Positions 9,742-18,849 of a stretch of DNA of 46,907 nt are shown here, one piece after another. The stretch covers positions 1 through 46,907 of the forward strand of contig LUUF01000081.1 of NCBI GenBank assembly GCA_001644045.1, written 5' to 3'. The translations under genes and the position numbers were made by a program. The notes under the pieces were generated by a model that was not told the origin of the DNA, made no database searches, and saw only the letters and a program-made list of their open reading frames with translations. Origin of the DNA: Methylomonas methanica (GTDB lineage: Bacteria > Pseudomonadota > Gammaproteobacteria > Methylococcales > Methylomonadaceae). Positions within the stretch are counted from its first letter, which is position 1; each line of letters begins with the position of its first letter.

Positions 9742-10335
9742 ATGACGACAATTTCCCTACCCAAAACCCTAACATTTGCTGTTGCGCTAGCGTTATCCGG
9801 TTGCGCCAAATCTTATTTAGTATTACTGGAGGATCACGACGGTTCGACCGGAAAAGTGATTTTCAGCGGCGCCGGCAACGAGACCGTGGTGGAACAGGCC
9901 GGTTATGGTGCGACGCTGGATAACAACTCCAAAACGGTATTCAAAGTCGAACAAGAGAAGATCAATAAGGACTTTGGCAGAGCCTTGGCTTCCGAACCGG
10001 TATTGCCGGAAATATTTTTATTGTATTTTGAGACCGGCGGCACCAAGCTGACCGCCGAATCTGCGGCGTTGATTCCCAAGATCGTCGAAACCGCCGGCAA
10101 ACATCCGGCCGCCGATATTTCGGTGATCGGTCACACCGATACAGTGGGCGATGCGGGCAAAAACGAAAAATTGGCGAATGAGCGCGCCGTTCAGGTCAGC
10201 CGTTTATTCGACCCTAGTAAGCTGGATGTGAAGGAAATCGCCGTCACATCGCACGGCGAAAAGAATTTATTGATTAAAACCGGCGATGAAATATCCGAGC
10301 CGAGAAATCGCCGGGTAGAAGTGACGATTCGATAA
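9742..10335 (+). CDS. OmpA-family lipoprotein
   Basis: A 197-residue lipoprotein. The lipobox LSGC gives an acylated Cys21 after a short signal sequence. The C-terminal half (about 90-197) is an OmpA-like peptidoglycan-binding domain with LLYFETGGTKLT, VIGHTDTVGD, NEKLANERAVQVSRLF and the closing NRRVEVTIR. The N-terminal region has no recognised domain. The protein would sit in the outer membrane, or the inner membrane facing the periplasm, and grip the cell wall. It is the last gene of the CHASE2 kinase/FecR/OmpA group and is followed by a strong stem-loop. Confidence 0.9.
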   Translation: MTTISLPKTLTFAVALALSGCAKSYLVLLEDHDGSTGKVIFSGAGNETVVEQAGYGATLDNNSKTVFKVEQEKINKDFGRALASEPVLPEIFLLYFETGGTKLTAESAALIPKIVETAGKHPAADISVIGHTDTVGDAGKNEKLANERAVQVSRLFDPSKLDVKEIAVTSHGEKNLLIKTGDEISEPRNRRVEVTIR

Positions 10336-10348
10336 TGTTCTAACAAAC

Positions 10349-10383
10349 AAAACCGCCGGCCCCGAGTGAGTGCTGGCGGTTTT
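10349..10383. terminator. Bidirectional rho-independent terminator
   Basis: aaaaccgcc (10349-10357) pairs with ggcggtttt (10375-10383), with further partial pairing inside. Runs of A and T flank both sides. It sits between the convergent OmpA-like gene and dsbC and can serve both strands. Confidence 0.75.
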
Positions 10384-10394
10384 ATTTTCTTATT

Positions 10395-11105
10395 TTATTC
10401 GCTAGCTAAAACTTTCGCCAATTGCGCGGCTGGCACATAGCCGGGCAGGATATTGCCTTTTTGCGTTACTATCATCGGCGTACCGTTCATACCAAACGCT
10501 TCGCCCAGAGCCATGTGTTCGTCCACTGGGTTTTCGCAGGTTTTTGCATCCAGATGCTCACCTTTCTTCGCGGTAGTTAACGCTTTATTTTTATCCGCAG
10601 CACACCAGACGGAGACGGCTTTTTTGTAGGAATCCGAGCCCTTGCCAGCTCTAGGGAAAAACATATAGCGTATCGTGATGCCCTGCGCCATGTATTGATC
10701 GATTTCCGAGTGCAGCTTACGGCAATAACCGCAATCGATGTCCGTAAAAATAGACACGACATGTTTGCTGTTTTCAGGTTTGAAGATAATCATTTTTTGT
10801 TCGCCGACTTTATCCAGCGAGGCTTTACGCACGTTAGCCAGCTTGGTTTCGGTGATATTTTTCTTCGCTTCGGCATCGAATAACTGGCCTTGCAGCAAAT
10901 ATTTGCCGTCTTCGGAAGCATAGAAAATATTGCCGCCCATGCTCACTTCATACAAACCACGGATTTCGGAAGGTTTGACGGAATCGACCTGTGCCCCCGG
11001 CATAAACTCGCTCAAGGCCTTTTTTATGGCGGCTTCATCGGCAAATAGCGCAGGGCTGGTCAAAGCCAGTAGCGTCAAAGCCAGAATATGTGTGATTTTT
11101 TTCAT
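10395..11105 (-). CDS. dsbC: Thiol:disulfide interchange protein DsbC
   Basis: A periplasmic disulfide isomerase that reshuffles wrong disulfides and is kept reduced by DsbD. It has a signal peptide (about 1-22, ending LFA), a cystatin-like dimerisation domain (about 23-85) and a thioredoxin fold. The active site is C125-G-Y-C128, with the cis-proline loop GTPMIV. The second conserved disulfide pair is present (SVWCAAD and AKTCENP). The length of 236 matches E. coli DsbC. It lies 63 bases downstream of rseP on the same strand, and a terminator follows. Linkage of dsbC to rseP is unusual, since bamA normally takes this place; joint control under envelope stress is possible but only an inference. 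Confidence 0.95.
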   Translation of the reverse strand: MKKITHILALTLLALTSPALFADEAAIKKALSEFMPGAQVDSVKPSEIRGLYEVSMGGNIFYASEDGKYLLQGQLFDAEAKKNITETKLANVRKASLDKVGEQKMIIFKPENSKHVVSIFTDIDCGYCRKLHSEIDQYMAQGITIRYMFFPRAGKGSDSYKKAVSVWCAADKNKALTTAKKGEHLDAKTCENPVDEHMALGEAFGMNGTPMIVTQKGNILPGYVPAAQLAKVLASE

Positions 11106-11168
11106 GCGATTACCAAGGAAGATTTGAAAGGAATGCGGTTGACCACGACGCTGCGGTTTTGTTCAGCG

Positions 11169-12533
11169 TTATTGAAATAATCTGCCAATATCGAGAAACA
11201 TCGCCAGGCCCATCAGCAGCATCAATAGCAGCATGCCGGCTTGTTGAAAATACAGCTGTACTCTTTCCGGAAGCGGGCTGCCTTTAATAGCCTCAACCGC
11301 GAAAAATAGTAAATGGCCACCGTCCAGCACCGGAACCGGCAACAAATTTAATACGCCGAGACTGACGCTAACCAGGCCCAGAAACTTCAGAAACGCTGTC
11401 AAGCCCATCTCAGCGGACTGGCCGGCATATTGGGCGATACTGATCGGGCCGCTCAGATTCTCGACCGAAGCAGAACCCACCACCATTTTCCCCATCATTT
11501 TCAAAGTCGTCACCGCATAAAACCACACTCGTTTTCCGGCGACCGGTACCGCGTCCCAAGGCGACAAGGCATGTGTCACCATCATGGAGTCTAGTAAGTC
11601 TTTCGGCGCATCGACGCCAGCGCCGATTTTGCCGACCGCCTTGCCCTCGCCCTGCTGTTCGCTACGCGGGGTAATGCTTAACGGCAATTGCGCGCCACTA
11701 CGCTCCAGTAATAATTTAATTTCGATATTCGGCCGGGCCTGAACATAATCCACCCATTGTTGCCAGTCGGTAATTGCGGCGCCGTCGGCGCTGAGGATCA
11801 AATCGCCGCTTTGTAAACCGGCTTGTTTGGCAACGCCATCGTCGAGCAATTTACCGATAACCGGTTTGATAGTCGGCACCCAGGGCTTCAAACCTAAGCG
11901 CTTGTGCAGAATTTCCGGGGTTTGTACGTCTTGCTCCGTGAGATGGATCAAGCGTGTTTGTTGACTGTCGTCTATCGCTTTAGTCAGTACCTTGATCTCT
12001 GCCTTACCGTCAATCGCCAAGGTCAACAAAGTGTCCAACGCTTCTATCCAGGTCGGCGTGGGCGTCTCATCGATACTGAGTATTTCGTCGCCATTCACAA
12101 AACCGGCTTGTTCCGCCAGAGAACCGGCTTCAACTCCGCCGATTACCGGCCTAATCCCCGCTTCGCCGATTACCAACACCAACCAAAATAAAAACACGGC
12201 CAGCAATAAATTGGAGAGCGGTCCGGCTGCGACCACGGCGGTTCTGGCTAACAACGGTTGCCGATTGAATGCGTACGGCAAATCTTCCGGCTTAACCGCT
12301 TCTTCGCGCTCGTCGACCATTTTTACATAGCCGCCCAGCGGAATGGCAGCAACAACGAATTCGGTGTCGTTAGGGCCTTTTTGCCAGGTAATTAGTGGTT
12401 TACCGAAACCGATGGAGAAACGGATAACTTTGATGCCAACCTTGCGTGCCGCCCAAAAATGGCCGTATTCATGAAACGCCACCAGTACCGCGATGGCGAC
12501 GATGAAATAAAACAAGGTGTGCAAAGTATCCAT
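11169..12533 (-). CDS. rseP: Site-2 zinc metalloprotease RseP
   Basis: An inner-membrane intramembrane protease. In E. coli it cuts RseA after DegS, releasing sigmaE, and also removes leftover signal peptides. The zinc site is HEYGH at residues 21-25 in the first membrane helix, with the third ligand in PVLDGGHLLFF (Asp near 404). Two PDZ domains lie between (about 115-210 and 215-300). GPLSNLLLAVFLF marks the second membrane region. The length of 454 fits the family. The start lies three bases after dxr, so it is cotranscribed and probably coupled. bamA is not downstream in this genome. Confidence 0.96.
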   Translation of the reverse strand: MDTLHTLFYFIVAIAVLVAFHEYGHFWAARKVGIKVIRFSIGFGKPLITWQKGPNDTEFVVAAIPLGGYVKMVDEREEAVKPEDLPYAFNRQPLLARTAVVAAGPLSNLLLAVFLFWLVLVIGEAGIRPVIGGVEAGSLAEQAGFVNGDEILSIDETPTPTWIEALDTLLTLAIDGKAEIKVLTKAIDDSQQTRLIHLTEQDVQTPEILHKRLGLKPWVPTIKPVIGKLLDDGVAKQAGLQSGDLILSADGAAITDWQQWVDYVQARPNIEIKLLLERSGAQLPLSITPRSEQQGEGKAVGKIGAGVDAPKDLLDSMMVTHALSPWDAVPVAGKRVWFYAVTTLKMMGKMVVGSASVENLSGPISIAQYAGQSAEMGLTAFLKFLGLVSVSLGVLNLLPVPVLDGGHLLFFAVEAIKGSPLPERVQLYFQQAGMLLLMLLMGLAMFLDIGRLFQ

Positions 12534-12536
12534 TAA

Positions 12537-13721
12537 CTAGTGTTTGAGTTCGGCGATCACTGCATTCGCAACGTCCCTGGCCTGCCTGTCGGCTGCCAGG
12601 ACATGTTCGAGCGTATCGGCACAATCGGCTTTAAATTGGGCCATGCTCCGCTCTATGATGCGCGCAATATCGGTAAAGCGCACCTGCTCATTCAAAAAGG
12701 CTTCCACGGCTATCTCATTAGCCGCATTCAAAACAGTGGGCATGATACCGCCGGCTTTGATGGCTTCGTAAGCCAGTCTCAAACAAGGAAAGCGTTGCAA
12801 ATCGGGTTGTTCGAAATCCATATGTTTGACTTCGAAAATATTCAGCGGGGCCACGCCGGAATCGAAACGCTCAGGCCAAGCCATCGCGTGAGCGATGGGT
12901 GTGCGCATGTCGGGGTTACCCATTTGCGCCAATACGGAGCCATCGACATAATCGACCATGGAATGAATGATACTTTGCGGATGAATCACCACTTGGATCG
13001 CATCCGGGTCCATGTTGAACAACAGGCAGGCTTCGATCAACTCCAAACCTTTGTTCATCATCGTCGCCGAATCCACCGAAATTTTCCGGCCCATATCCCA
13101 TTTCGGATGCGCGACTGCTTGTTCGGGAGTCACTGTATCCAGATCGGCTATCGGAGTTTGCCGAAACGGACCGCCGGATGCGGTCAACAAAATGCGTCTG
13201 GCCTGTTTGGCGGTATGCCCGGTGGTATAACCGGCCGGCATGCATTGAAAAATCGCGTTATGTTCACTATCGATCGGCAACAACGTCGCGCCGTTCTCGG
13301 CCACCGCTTGCATAAAAATTTGCCCGGACATGACCAAGGCTTCCTTGTTGGCCAGCAATACCGTTTTGCCGGCTTTCGCTGCGGCCAGGGTCGGCAACAA
13401 ACCTGCCGCACCGACGATAGCAGCCATCACTGCATCAACATTGTCCAAGGTTGCTACTTGCGTTAAGGCGTCCGCGCCGGCTAACACCTTAATATCGGTA
13501 ACAGCCGAACCGGTGATTTTGTCCTTGAACGCTTGAGCGTTGTCCGGATTGGCAACTACCGCATACTCCGGACGATGGACCAAACATTGTTCGTACAAGG
13601 CGTCGATATTACCGTTGGCGGTCAACGCTACCACTTTATATTGGTCGGGGTGACGCGCAACTACGTCTAGGGTGCTGACGCCAATCGAACCGGTGGCTCC
13701 GAGTATGCAAATACCTTTCAT
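12537..13721 (-). CDS. dxr: 1-deoxy-D-xylulose 5-phosphate reductoisomerase
   Basis: Converts DXP to 2-C-methyl-D-erythritol 4-phosphate with NADPH, the first committed step of the MEP isoprenoid pathway. The N-terminal Rossmann motif is [13 protein letters not shown]. Substrate and metal residues appear in [24 protein letters not shown] and TASGGPF. The mobile loop region and [10 protein letters not shown] are present, and the C-terminal helical domain is complete at 394 residues. The ATG overlaps the cdsA stop codon (ATGA), which implies translational coupling. Together with uppS the gene links isoprenoid supply to undecaprenyl carrier synthesis. Confidence 0.97.
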   Translation of the reverse strand: MKGICILGATGSIGVSTLDVVARHPDQYKVVALTANGNIDALYEQCLVHRPEYAVVANPDNAQAFKDKITGSAVTDIKVLAGADALTQVATLDNVDAVMAAIVGAAGLLPTLAAAKAGKTVLLANKEALVMSGQIFMQAVAENGATLLPIDSEHNAIFQCMPAGYTTGHTAKQARRILLTASGGPFRQTPIADLDTVTPEQAVAHPKWDMGRKISVDSATMMNKGLELIEACLLFNMDPDAIQVVIHPQSIIHSMVDYVDGSVLAQMGNPDMRTPIAHAMAWPERFDSGVAPLNIFEVKHMDFEQPDLQRFPCLRLAYEAIKAGGIMPTVLNAANEIAVEAFLNEQVRFTDIARIIERSMAQFKADCADTLEHVLAADRQARDVANAVIAELKH

Positions 13722-14641
13722 GCGTAAAACACCCTGCCAATCAATAAAATGCCGGCATAGAAGAAAGGCGCGGCCGCGATGATACTATCCACTCTATCCA
13801 ATATGCCGCCATGACCGGGCAACAAATTACCGCTGTCTTTAACGCCTTTTTTGCGTTTGATTAGACTGAAAAACAAGTCACCATAAATCGAAATCAACAC
13901 GGTCATAACCGACAAAATCAACATATCGGTCCAAACCAGTCCGTTAAGAAAGCGCAATGTACCGGAGTCAACGTCTTCCGGCTGAGTTGCGGTAATCCAG
14001 CCGTACACAGTAAAACCTATGCCGCATACAGCCGCAGAGACCAAGGCGCCATACATGCCTTGCACTGTTTTACCGGGGCTTATTTCCGGAGCCAACTTAT
14101 CCTTACCCCAGGTTTTACCGGCAAAAAATGCGGAAATATCTGCGGCCCAAATCAGCAACAAGAAATAGATCACCATGCCAGGACCGTAATAAGCCCTTAA
14201 TTTGCTGAGAAACATCCAGGCAGAGAGCAATACCAACCAACCGCTAAAAGTCTTGAGCCTCGATTTAAATTCGATATTCAACAATTGCGGACCGGCTTTT
14301 CTGATCAAAACCATCGTCAATACCCAAAAAAACACTGGAGCAATCACAAACCACTCCAAAGCGTCCGAATAGTCTTTAATTTCCGGCCATTCCATCGCCT
14401 CACTGAGCAGCTCCAGCAATACCGTCCAATAGGTAACGCCCAACATCGGCACGACCAAAAACGTTACGAAAAGTATTTTCCGGGTAAGCGTGTTTACGTC
14501 GGTCAAGGCCATCCATTCGAAGGCGGCTATCAAGGTAATGACGGCGATAAATAAGGAAAAATAGAGGGCAGGCAGTAGCAGAACTGCCGTGATGACCACG
14601 GCAGCCAGTACTAGAGCGGTTAAGATGCGTTTTAATAACAT
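13718..14641 (-). CDS. cdsA: Phosphatidate cytidylyltransferase
   Basis: Makes CDP-diacylglycerol from phosphatidic acid and CTP, the branch point of bacterial phospholipid synthesis. The 307-residue protein is highly hydrophobic, with about eight membrane segments. The family signature near the C-terminus is complete ([19 protein letters not shown]), as is the [13 protein letters not shown] block and the metal-binding [12 protein letters not shown]. Thirty-eight bases separate it from uppS upstream, and it overlaps dxr by four bases. Confidence 0.96.
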   Translation of the reverse strand: MLLKRILTALVLAAVVITAVLLLPALYFSLFIAVITLIAAFEWMALTDVNTLTRKILFVTFLVVPMLGVTYWTVLLELLSEAMEWPEIKDYSDALEWFVIAPVFFWVLTMVLIRKAGPQLLNIEFKSRLKTFSGWLVLLSAWMFLSKLRAYYGPGMVIYFLLLIWAADISAFFAGKTWGKDKLAPEISPGKTVQGMYGALVSAAVCGIGFTVYGWITATQPEDVDSGTLRFLNGLVWTDMLILSVMTVLISIYGDLFFSLIKRKKGVKDSGNLLPGHGGILDRVDSIIAAAPFFYAGILLIGRVFYA

Positions 14642-14679
14642 GTGTTTGATTTTTAATTATTATGGTTATAGAAAAATCC

Positions 14680-15444
14680 CTAGAGAACTCTGTTATCGAT
14701 GACTTGTTCGCCAGTGTGTCCGAAGCGCCTTTGCCGGCCCTTGAAGCTACCGATAGCCTTTTCCAATGCCAGCTGATCGAAGTCCGGCCATAGCGCATCG
14801 GTAAAATAAAATTCCGTATAAGCCAGTTGCCATAACAGAAAGTTACTGATGCGTTCCTCGCCGCCGGAACGGATAAACAAATCAGGTTCTGGCAACTCCG
14901 CGGTGACCAGATACTGATTGACGAGTTGTTCTGATATGTCTTGTTCCTCGATCTCGCCCGATTTTACCCCGGCAACGATTTGCCGCAAGGCTTGGGTAAT
15001 ATCCCAACGTCCGCCGTAATTGGCGGCAATCAGCAAGGTTAATCCATCGTTTTGTGCGGTCTGCGCTTCGGCGGTAGCGATTTTTTCCCGCAATTTTTCC
15101 GGGAAAGCACTTTTGTCGCCGATGATTTTCAGCCTGATGTTATTTTTATCGAGCTTGTCGACCTCGGATTGCAGCGTGTTCATGAATAGCTCCATCAACA
15201 AGCTGACTTCATCCTGCGGCCTGCGCCAGTTTTCGCTGCTAAAAGCAAACAACGACAGCACTTCGATGTTCTGCTTCGCACAATATTCGACGATCTTTCT
15301 CACCGCCTTGACGCCCGCATAGTGTCCCATAATCCTGGGCATCAAGCGTTTTTGCGCCCAGCGGCCGTTGCCATCCATGATGATGGCAATATGCCGTGGG
15401 TTACCGTTATTTATCGAAGGTTTATCGTTATCAGCAGCAGTCAT
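14680..15444 (-). CDS. uppS: Undecaprenyl diphosphate synthase
   Basis: A cis-prenyltransferase that extends farnesyl diphosphate with eight isopentenyl units to make the C55 carrier used for peptidoglycan and other envelope glycans. Conserved region I IAIIMDGNGRWAQKR holds the catalytic Asp, and HYAGVKAVRKIVEYC follows. Region III LTLLIAANYGGRWDI and the C-terminal PDLFIRSGGEERISNFLLWQ block are intact. The length of 254 fits. The first residues are polar, with MTAADNDKPS as the chosen start. It lies 12 bases downstream of frr. Confidence 0.96.
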   Translation of the reverse strand: MTAADNDKPSINNGNPRHIAIIMDGNGRWAQKRLMPRIMGHYAGVKAVRKIVEYCAKQNIEVLSLFAFSSENWRRPQDEVSLLMELFMNTLQSEVDKLDKNNIRLKIIGDKSAFPEKLREKIATAEAQTAQNDGLTLLIAANYGGRWDITQALRQIVAGVKSGEIEEQDISEQLVNQYLVTAELPEPDLFIRSGGEERISNFLLWQLAYTEFYFTDALWPDFDQLALEKAIGSFKGRQRRFGHTGEQVIDNRVL

Positions 15445-15456
15445 CTCGCCTCTCGG

Positions 15457-16014
15457 TTACATGGAAAGCAAATCGGCTTCTTTTTCTTCAAGATGCTTCT
15501 CTACTTCCTTGATGTATTGATCGGTGAGTTTTTGGATCTTTTCTTCGGCCTGACGGGCATCGTCCTCGGAAATTAATTTCTCTTTCAAAGCATCCTTGAT
15601 CGCGGCATTGGCATCGCGGCGAATATTACGAATCGCCACCCGACCTTGTTCGGCTTCGTTTTTGACGATTTTAACCAAATCGCGACGACGCTCTTCGGTC
15701 AGTGCCGGCAGCGGCAGTCTGATCACTGTGCCTTGCGTCGCGGGGTTTAAACCCAAGCCGGACGACATGATGGCTTTCTCGATAGCCTGAATCATGCTTT
15801 TTTCCCAAGGCACGACTTTCAGGGTGCGCGCGTCCTCGACGGACACGTTGGCAACCTGAGACAAAGGCGACTCGTTGCCGTAATAGGTCACGCTGATTTG
15901 ATCCAGCAAGCTGGGATGCGCGCGCCCGGTTCTAATTTTGGTAAATGCTTTTTGCAGGGACTCGATGCTTTTCACCATACGGGTTGCCGCATCTTGTTGA
16001 ATATCGCTGATCAT
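15457..16014 (-). CDS. frr: Ribosome recycling factor
   Basis: Splits post-termination ribosomes together with EF-G. The 185-residue length is exact for the family. Features seen are [20 protein letters not shown] at the N-terminus, [15 protein letters not shown], the hinge area and the conserved C-terminal [15 protein letters not shown] helix of the three-helix bundle. It sits in the usual pyrH-frr order, with four bases between the genes. Confidence 0.98.
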   Translation of the reverse strand: MISDIQQDAATRMVKSIESLQKAFTKIRTGRAHPSLLDQISVTYYGNESPLSQVANVSVEDARTLKVVPWEKSMIQAIEKAIMSSGLGLNPATQGTVIRLPLPALTEERRRDLVKIVKNEAEQGRVAIRNIRRDANAAIKDALKEKLISEDDARQAEEKIQKLTDQYIKEVEKHLEEKEADLLSM

Positions 16015-16018
16015 TCTA

Positions 16019-16738
16019 TTAGTTCCTCTCGATTAGGGAGCCTATATCTTCACCGCGCATCAAGCGCATAATCGCTCCCGGCTCAAATACATTCATTACC
16101 CGCATGGGCAGGTTGTTATCCCGACACAAGACCAAGGCAGTAGTGTCCATAACGTTCAAGCGCTGGTCGATGGCCTCGTCATAGGTCAGACGCGGATAAA
16201 ATACTGCGTCAGCCACTTTATTCGGATCGGCCGAATAAACGCCTTTGACTTTCGTCGCCTTGATCATCAATTCGGCGTCTATCTCGATGGCGCGCAAACT
16301 GGCGGCAGTATCCGTGGTAAAAAACGGATTACCGGTACCGGCAGCAAAAATAGCCACCCTACCTTTCTCCAAATGCCGAACCGCACGCCGACGGATATAG
16401 TCTTCGCACACCTGATTGATTTTCAGGGCGGTCATTACCCTAACCGGCTGCCCGAGATATTCCAGAGCATCCTGCATGGCCAGTGCATTAATGACAGTGG
16501 CCAGCATGCCCATTTGATCGCCGGTGACCCGATTCAGACCTTCCGATGCTTTCTCGCCGCCGCGTAAAATATTGCCGCCACCGATGACCAAGCCAACCTG
16601 GATACCTGCATCGCACAAGTCTTTCACTTCATGAGCCAAACGTTGGACTATATCGGGATCGATACTGCCGCCCCGCTCGCTCGCCAGTGCTTCGCCGCTC
16701 AATTTAAGTAAAATTCTCTGACAAATCAATTGACTCAT
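16019..16738 (-). CDS. pyrH: Uridylate kinase
   Basis: Phosphorylates UMP to UDP; bacterial PyrH is a hexameric amino-acid-kinase-fold enzyme activated by GTP and inhibited by [39 protein letters not shown] and [13 protein letters not shown] mark the nucleotide and substrate sites. The start is set at 16738 ([15 protein letters not shown]) rather than 12 codons upstream, because the family begins there. The result is 239 residues, as expected. The gene follows the hairpin downstream of tsf. Confidence 0.97.
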   Translation of the reverse strand: MSQLICQRILLKLSGEALASERGGSIDPDIVQRLAHEVKDLCDAGIQVGLVIGGGNILRGGEKASEGLNRVTGDQMGMLATVINALAMQDALEYLGQPVRVMTALKINQVCEDYIRRRAVRHLEKGRVAIFAAGTGNPFFTTDTAASLRAIEIDAELMIKATKVKGVYSADPNKVADAVFYPRLTYDEAIDQRLNVMDTTALVLCRDNNLPMRVMNVFEPGAIMRLMRGEDIGSLIERN

Positions 16739-16786
16739 AATCAAATATCCACCGTAAACATAGGTTAAAAGCAACGAATTGAGATA

Positions 16787-16812
16787 AATAAACCCGGCGA
16801 ACCGGGTTTATT
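16787..16812 (-). terminator. Stem-loop between tsf and pyrH
   Basis: A perfect 11 bp stem, aataaacccgg with ccgggtttatt, closed by a TTCG tetraloop on the transcribed (minus) strand. Only a short mixed A/T stretch follows, so it is probably a partial terminator or a transcript-stabilising hairpin that reduces pyrH expression relative to tsf. Confidence 0.65.
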
Positions 16813-16822
16813 CTTAGGCGTT

Positions 16823-17701
16823 TTAGCCTCTGACTTGCGCCATTACTTCCGCAGCAAAATCTTCTTCTTTTTTCTCGATGCCTTCGCCCACTTCGAAACG
16901 AGCAAAACGCACTACAGCATTGCCTTTGGATGTCAGCAATTTGCCGACGGTAACGCTGTCGTCCTTGATGAAAGGCTGACCCAACAACGTGACTTCCGCC
17001 AGGAATTTATTGATACGACCGCCAATCATTTTTTCAACGATCTCGGCAGGCTTACCACTTTCCAATGCTTGTGCAGCAAAAATTTCTTTTTCCTTGGCAA
17101 TCACATCGGCCGATACTTGGTCGTCCGATACATATTCAGGTTTAGCAGCGGCAACATGCATCGCCACGTCTTTACCCAACGCTGGATCGTTTTTAGTCAA
17201 TTCGACGATAACGCCAATTTTACTACCGTGCAGATAAGCTGCTTGGCCGCCATCGGTGGTGGTGAATTTGACGAAACGGCGCACGGTAATGTTTTCGCCG
17301 ATTTTAGCAATCAGAGCACGACGGGTATCGTCTACGCTGACGCCGGTACTTAATACCATTGCTTGTAGCTCTTCGTCGCTGTTGACGTTAGCGCTCAACA
17401 AACTGTTGACGACATCGTTGGCAAACCCAATAAAATCATCGCCTTTGGCGACGAAATCGGTTTCGCAGTTGACGTCTACCATGACAACGGTTTTGGCGTC
17501 ATCGGAAACTTTTACACCTATTACCCCTTCCGCTGCGATACGGCCGGATTTTTTATCGGCTTTTGCCAGACCGGATTTACGCATGTTTTCAATGGCCAGT
17601 TCCATGTCGCCATTGGCTTCGACCAGGGCTTTCTTGCACTCCATCATGCCTGAGCCGGTACGCTCACGCAATTCCTTGACCATCGCCGCACTAATACTCA
17701 T
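16823..17701 (-). CDS. tsf: Translation elongation factor Ts
   Basis: The nucleotide exchange factor for EF-Tu. The N-terminal UBA-like domain has [19 protein letters not shown]. The core contains the conserved [16 protein letters not shown] (Thr-Asp-Phe contacts EF-Tu) and the C-terminal module ends in EVMAQVRG. The length of 292 is close to E. coli (283). It is read from the rpsB side after an attenuator-like hairpin; the gap to rpsB is 122 bases. Confidence 0.98.
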   Translation of the reverse strand: MSISAAMVKELRERTGSGMMECKKALVEANGDMELAIENMRKSGLAKADKKSGRIAAEGVIGVKVSDDAKTVVMVDVNCETDFVAKGDDFIGFANDVVNSLLSANVNSDEELQAMVLSTGVSVDDTRRALIAKIGENITVRRFVKFTTTDGGQAAYLHGSKIGVIVELTKNDPALGKDVAMHVAAAKPEYVSDDQVSADVIAKEKEIFAAQALESGKPAEIVEKMIGGRINKFLAEVTLLGQPFIKDDSVTVGKLLTSKGNAVVRFARFEVGEGIEKKEEDFAAEVMAQVRG

Positions 17702-17731
17702 CGTTTTTTCCTCAAATTTTATTAACTAAAA

Positions 17732-17755
17732 AAACGCCTCACAAAGGAGGCGTTT
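17732..17755 (-). terminator. Attenuator/terminator between rpsB and tsf
   Basis: The stem is aaacgcctc with gaggcgttt and the loop is 6 bases. On the minus strand it runs straight into a T tract, giving a textbook rho-independent terminator upstream of tsf. Since tsf must still be expressed, it probably acts as a leaky attenuator. Confidence 0.75.
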
Positions 17756-17823
17756 AAAAGACAGTCTGTTCTGAATACCGGATTCAGCGGCGCTCAACCG
17801 CATCGGTCGAGCGCTTTTAAAAC

Positions 17824-18567
17824 TTACGCTTCCGCTACGACTTCTTCTACAAAATCGTCGGATTTGGCTGAAGCATCCATACGCAATGCTTTCGCTTCCA
17901 GCACGGAGGCTGAAGCGCTTTGGCAATACAAAGTCACTGCACGGATAGAATCGTCGTTACCTGGGATGACGTAATCGATTTTTTCGGGCGAGTTGTTGGA
18001 ATCAACCACGCCGACCACTGGAATACCCAATTTCTTGGCTTCCATAATGGCATTTTTTTCATAACCTACGTCCAGAACGAAAATAGCGTCGGGCGTACCG
18101 CGCATATCTTTGATACCGCCCAGGCTACGCTCAAGCTTTTCCAACTCGCGTTCCATGCCCAAAGCTTCTTTTTTGCTGAAACGTTGGTACAAGGTGCCAT
18201 CGGCTTTCATCGCTTCCAGTTCTTTCAAACGATTGATGGATTTTTTGATGGTTTTAAAGTTTGTCAACATGCCGCCCAACCAACGATGGTTGACGTAGGG
18301 CATGCCGCAACGTTTCGCTTCTTCGGCTACTACTTTACGAGCCGCTTTTTTGGTACCGACAAACAGGATGGTACCTTTATTGGCGGTCATTTGGCCGAGA
18401 TAATTCATCGCATCGTTGAACAACGGAAGCGTTTGTTCCAAGTCGATGATATGAATTTTGTTACGAGCTCCAAACAGGTATGAAGCCATTTTCGGGTTCC
18501 AGTAACGGGTTTGATGTCCAAAGTGAACACCCGCTTCCAGCATTTGACGCATTGACACTGCTGCCAT
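17824..18567 (-). CDS. rpsB: 30S ribosomal protein S2
   Basis: S2 binds late at the back of the small subunit and recruits S1. The 247-residue protein has the family start [20 protein letters not shown], the central coiled-coil insertion ([16 protein letters not shown]...) and the signatures [16 protein letters not shown] and [21 protein letters not shown] clear ribosome-binding site (aggag) precedes the ATG. It starts the large core operon; map is divergent. Confidence 0.99.
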   Translation of the reverse strand: MAAVSMRQMLEAGVHFGHQTRYWNPKMASYLFGARNKIHIIDLEQTLPLFNDAMNYLGQMTANKGTILFVGTKKAARKVVAEEAKRCGMPYVNHRWLGGMLTNFKTIKKSINRLKELEAMKADGTLYQRFSKKEALGMERELEKLERSLGGIKDMRGTPDAIFVLDVGYEKNAIMEAKKLGIPVVGVVDSNNSPEKIDYVIPGNDDSIRAVTLYCQSASASVLEAKALRMDASAKSDDFVEEVVAEA

Positions 18568-18584
18568 TTACTTCTCCTAAAATT

Positions 18585-18599
18585 GCCGAATAATTCGGC
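18585..18599 (-). promoter_or_regulatory. Putative S2 autoregulatory leader hairpin
   Basis: A perfect inverted repeat, gccga/tcggc around attat, lies just upstream of the rpsB ribosome-binding site at 18574-18578. rpsB leaders in Gammaproteobacteria are known targets of S2 feedback control. The location fits, but the resemblance to the known leader structure has not been tested here. Confidence 0.4.
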
Positions 18600-18712
18600 G
18601 TTGGGTTACGCCTCCACTCGCCCCGATCAGTGACCGAAAATCTAAAATAGACTTCCAGCACCCCACCGACCGTGTCGACAAGTGTGAGTATTGGTTACAT
18701 AGTGAACTTGCC

Positions 18713-18738
18713 TTTATACCATGATTAGAATTTCACAA
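18713..18738 (-). promoter_or_regulatory. Extended -10 promoter of rpsB
   Basis: On the minus strand, TGGTATAAA gives an extended -10 element, with a weaker TTGTGA 14 bases further upstream. Transcription would start about 140 bases before the rpsB ATG, leaving room for a regulatory leader. Confidence 0.45.
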
Positions 18739-18849
18739 CAACTTCAAGTCTGATAGACTCCTATCGCAAGCTTGCTTGAAAAAGCTTCTTTATTCCATTG
18801 CAAAATCGGGCCAGCACCCGCTTCGATCCCAATAATTAGCCACCTGCCG

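Noticed and set aside
12540-13466. Open frame of 308 codons on the plus strand
   Set aside because: It is antisense to dxr, with low-complexity His/Arg/Gln-rich translation and no family resemblance.
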